This document shows, in pieces, positions 7,353-7,667 of a stretch of 7,667 nucleotides of DNA. The notes beneath the pieces are model-generated. The model saw only the letters and a program-made list of their open reading frames with translations, searched no databases and was not told the DNA's origin. How positions within the stretch are numbered: the first letter of the stretch is position 1; each line of letters starts with the position of its first letter. The stretch covers positions 1-7,667 of the forward strand of contig NZ_CAKUCL010000309.1 of NCBI RefSeq assembly GCF_934643405.1, written 5' to 3'. Made by a program: the position numbers and the translations under genes. Source of the stretch: an uncultured Actinoplanes sp. Its GTDB lineage: Bacteria > Actinomycetota > Actinomycetes > Mycobacteriales > Micromonosporaceae.

Positions 7353-7383
7353 ATGTCCACACGTTTCCCCAACCGGTGGACAG
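7353..7383. promoter_or_regulatory. Inverted DnaA box pair around TTTCCCCA
   Basis: ATGTCCACA (7353-7361, plus) and CTGTCCACC (7375-7383, minus), each one mismatch from consensus, flank TTTCCCCA (7364-7371). A similar arrangement recurs at 7402-7435. Confidence 0.65.
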
Positions 7384-7401
7384 AGATGTCACGCAGAGTG
7401 T

Positions 7402-7446
7402 CTGTCCACATCGATTTCCCCAGGGTTGGTCCACATCTGTGGATTG
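7402..7446. promoter_or_regulatory. Three DnaA boxes around a second TTTCCCCA
   Basis: CTGTCCACA (7402-7410, plus), TGGTCCACA (7427-7435, plus) and CAATCCACA (7438-7446, minus). TTTCCCCA lies between the first two (7415-7422). The last two boxes form a short inverted repeat, TCCACA-tc-TGTGGA (7430-7443). Confidence 0.65.
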
Positions 7447-7457
7447 TCGCGCGACAA
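7444..7457. repeat. Perfect 14-bp palindrome TTGTCGCGCGACAA
   Basis: Perfect dyad with no spacer, directly abutting DnaA boxes on both sides (7438-7446 overlaps it; 7459-7467 follows 1 bp later). Perfect 14-bp dyads are typical of dimeric regulator operators, and the arms begin TTGTC as DnaA boxes do. No regulator can be named. Confidence 0.6.
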
Positions 7458-7458
7458 G

Positions 7459-7478
7459 TTGTCCACCGCTGGGGATAA
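7459..7478. promoter_or_regulatory. Inverted DnaA box pair at the orientation switch
   Basis: TTGTCCACC (7459-7467, plus) is followed 2 bp later by TTATCCCCA on the minus strand (7470-7478). The first is one base from consensus; the second has C at position 7. Boxes to the left are mostly plus; all boxes to the right are minus. Confidence 0.65.
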
Positions 7479-7483
7479 CTACC

Positions 7484-7512
7484 TGTGGACGCCTGTGGAT
7501 TGGTGTGGAGAA
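7484..7512 (-). promoter_or_regulatory. Phased array of three DnaA boxes, minus orientation
   Basis: GCGTCCACA (7484-7492), CAATCCACA (7494-7502) and TTCTCCACA (7504-7512), read on the minus strand. Starts are exactly 10 bp apart. Each deviates only in positions 1-3 and keeps the TCCACA core, so cooperative low-affinity binding is plausible. This array points towards the four-box array at 7242-7282. Confidence 0.75.
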
Positions 7513-7604
7513 CGTTGGCACGAAACCGTCTCGTCGTGACGTTGACAAACCAGCGTTGTGCATGCGTCCTTCGGCGGCGTGGTTCGGGTCCTCTACCGCG
7601 GTGT

Positions 7605-7624
7605 GGGTGGGGACTACGGGCGGG
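7605..7624 (+). other. G-quadruplex-forming motif in oriC
   Basis: Four G runs (7605-7607, 7609-7612, 7618-7620, 7622-7624) with loops of 1, 5 and 1 nt satisfy the canonical G3+N1-7 pattern. It ends 7 bp before the perfect DnaA box at 7632. Such motifs are common by chance in GC-rich DNA; no function is shown. Confidence 0.55.
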
Positions 7625-7631
7625 TCATGCC

Positions 7632-7640
7632 TGTGGACAA
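7632..7640 (-). promoter_or_regulatory. Perfect consensus DnaA box (TTGTCCACA)
   Basis: The only exact match to TTGTCCACA in the window. It is 119 bp beyond the main cluster and may be the first box of a second cluster that continues past the right edge towards dnaA. Confidence 0.85.
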
Positions 7641-7667
7641 CTCGTGGGCGAGGGCGTCTGAACAGGG

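Larger units (their letters stand above)
7047..7667. other. oriC: Chromosomal replication origin oriC (right end continues past the window)
   Basis: The non-coding sequence upstream of dnaN is packed with DnaA-box-like 9-mers (core TCCAC or its complement): about 19 between 7047 and 7640, against none clustered elsewhere in the window. One is a perfect TTGTCCACA (7632-7640, minus). Many end in C (TTGTCCACC, TTATCCACC). An AT-rich patch lies on the dnaN side. Known actinobacterial origins lie between dnaA and dnaN and carry many boxes with G at position 3. dnaA is expected to the right on the minus strand, but its 3' end is not in the window. The main cluster is 7131-7512; after a 119-bp gap one further box appears, like the two-cluster origin described in Streptomyces. 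Confidence 0.95.

Noticed and set aside
7131..7512. CRISPR-like short repeats
   Set aside because: The repeats are 9-mers in both orientations at irregular spacing, with no repeat-spacer pattern; they are DnaA boxes.
7542..7570. TTGACA at 7542-7547 as a plus-strand promoter
   Set aside because: No TANNNT hexamer at 16-19 bp downstream and no plus-strand gene follows in the window.
7513..7667. 3' end of dnaA
   Set aside because: No minus-strand frame here shows the helix-turn-helix C-terminus of DnaA; the gene must lie beyond the edge.

Overview
This window is a chromosomal replication-origin locus from a high-GC Gram-positive bacterium (Actinomycetota). The order, read right to left on the minus strand, is oriC, dnaN, gnd, recF, a DUF721/dciA gene, an interruption by one plus-strand gene, then gyrB. 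A 6-phosphogluconate dehydrogenase gene between dnaN and recF is a hallmark of Streptomyces- and Micromonosporaceae-type origins. The strong G/C bias at third codon positions, GTG starts and DnaA boxes of the G-containing type (TTGTCCACA/TTGTCCACC) agree. I favour Micromonosporaceae (Actinoplanes/Micromonospora-like), but the genus cannot be fixed from the sequence alone.

Layout by region. 1-1593: 5' three quarters of gyrB (minus), cut by the window edge. 1594-2138: 545 bp gyrB leader and divergent intergenic region with inverted repeats and a tentative gyrB promoter. 2139-2705: an acidic 188-aa protein of unknown function on the plus strand, the only gene facing against the others. 2706-2861: convergent junction holding a very large nested GC-rich inverted repeat, probably a bidirectional terminator. 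2862-3644: dciA (DUF721), with a 12-bp minisatellite at its 5' end and an 11-bp overlap with recF. 3634-4764: recF. 4823-5695: gnd. 5736-6869: dnaN. 6870-7046: dnaN leader with two small inverted repeats. 7047-7667: oriC, with an AT-rich stretch next to dnaN and about 19 DnaA-box-like 9-mers, some in helically phased arrays. dnaA is expected just beyond the right edge; its 3' end is not visible here.

Functionally, DnaA would bind the box arrays and open the AT-rich element. DciA is the helicase loader/partner of actinobacteria, DnaN is the sliding clamp, RecF works with clamp and gaps in repair, and GyrB removes the supercoils made by the forks. Gnd is a metabolic passenger of the pentose phosphate pathway. 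The leftward genes are all transcribed away from oriC, co-directionally with the leftward fork; the 188-aa gene is head-on.

I found no mobile element, CRISPR array, RNA gene or defence system. The parts most worth a second look are the oriC architecture (phased arrays, orientation switch, palindromes, adjacent G4 motif), the dciA N-terminal minisatellite, the large hairpin at 2754-2834 and the uncharacterised head-on gene.
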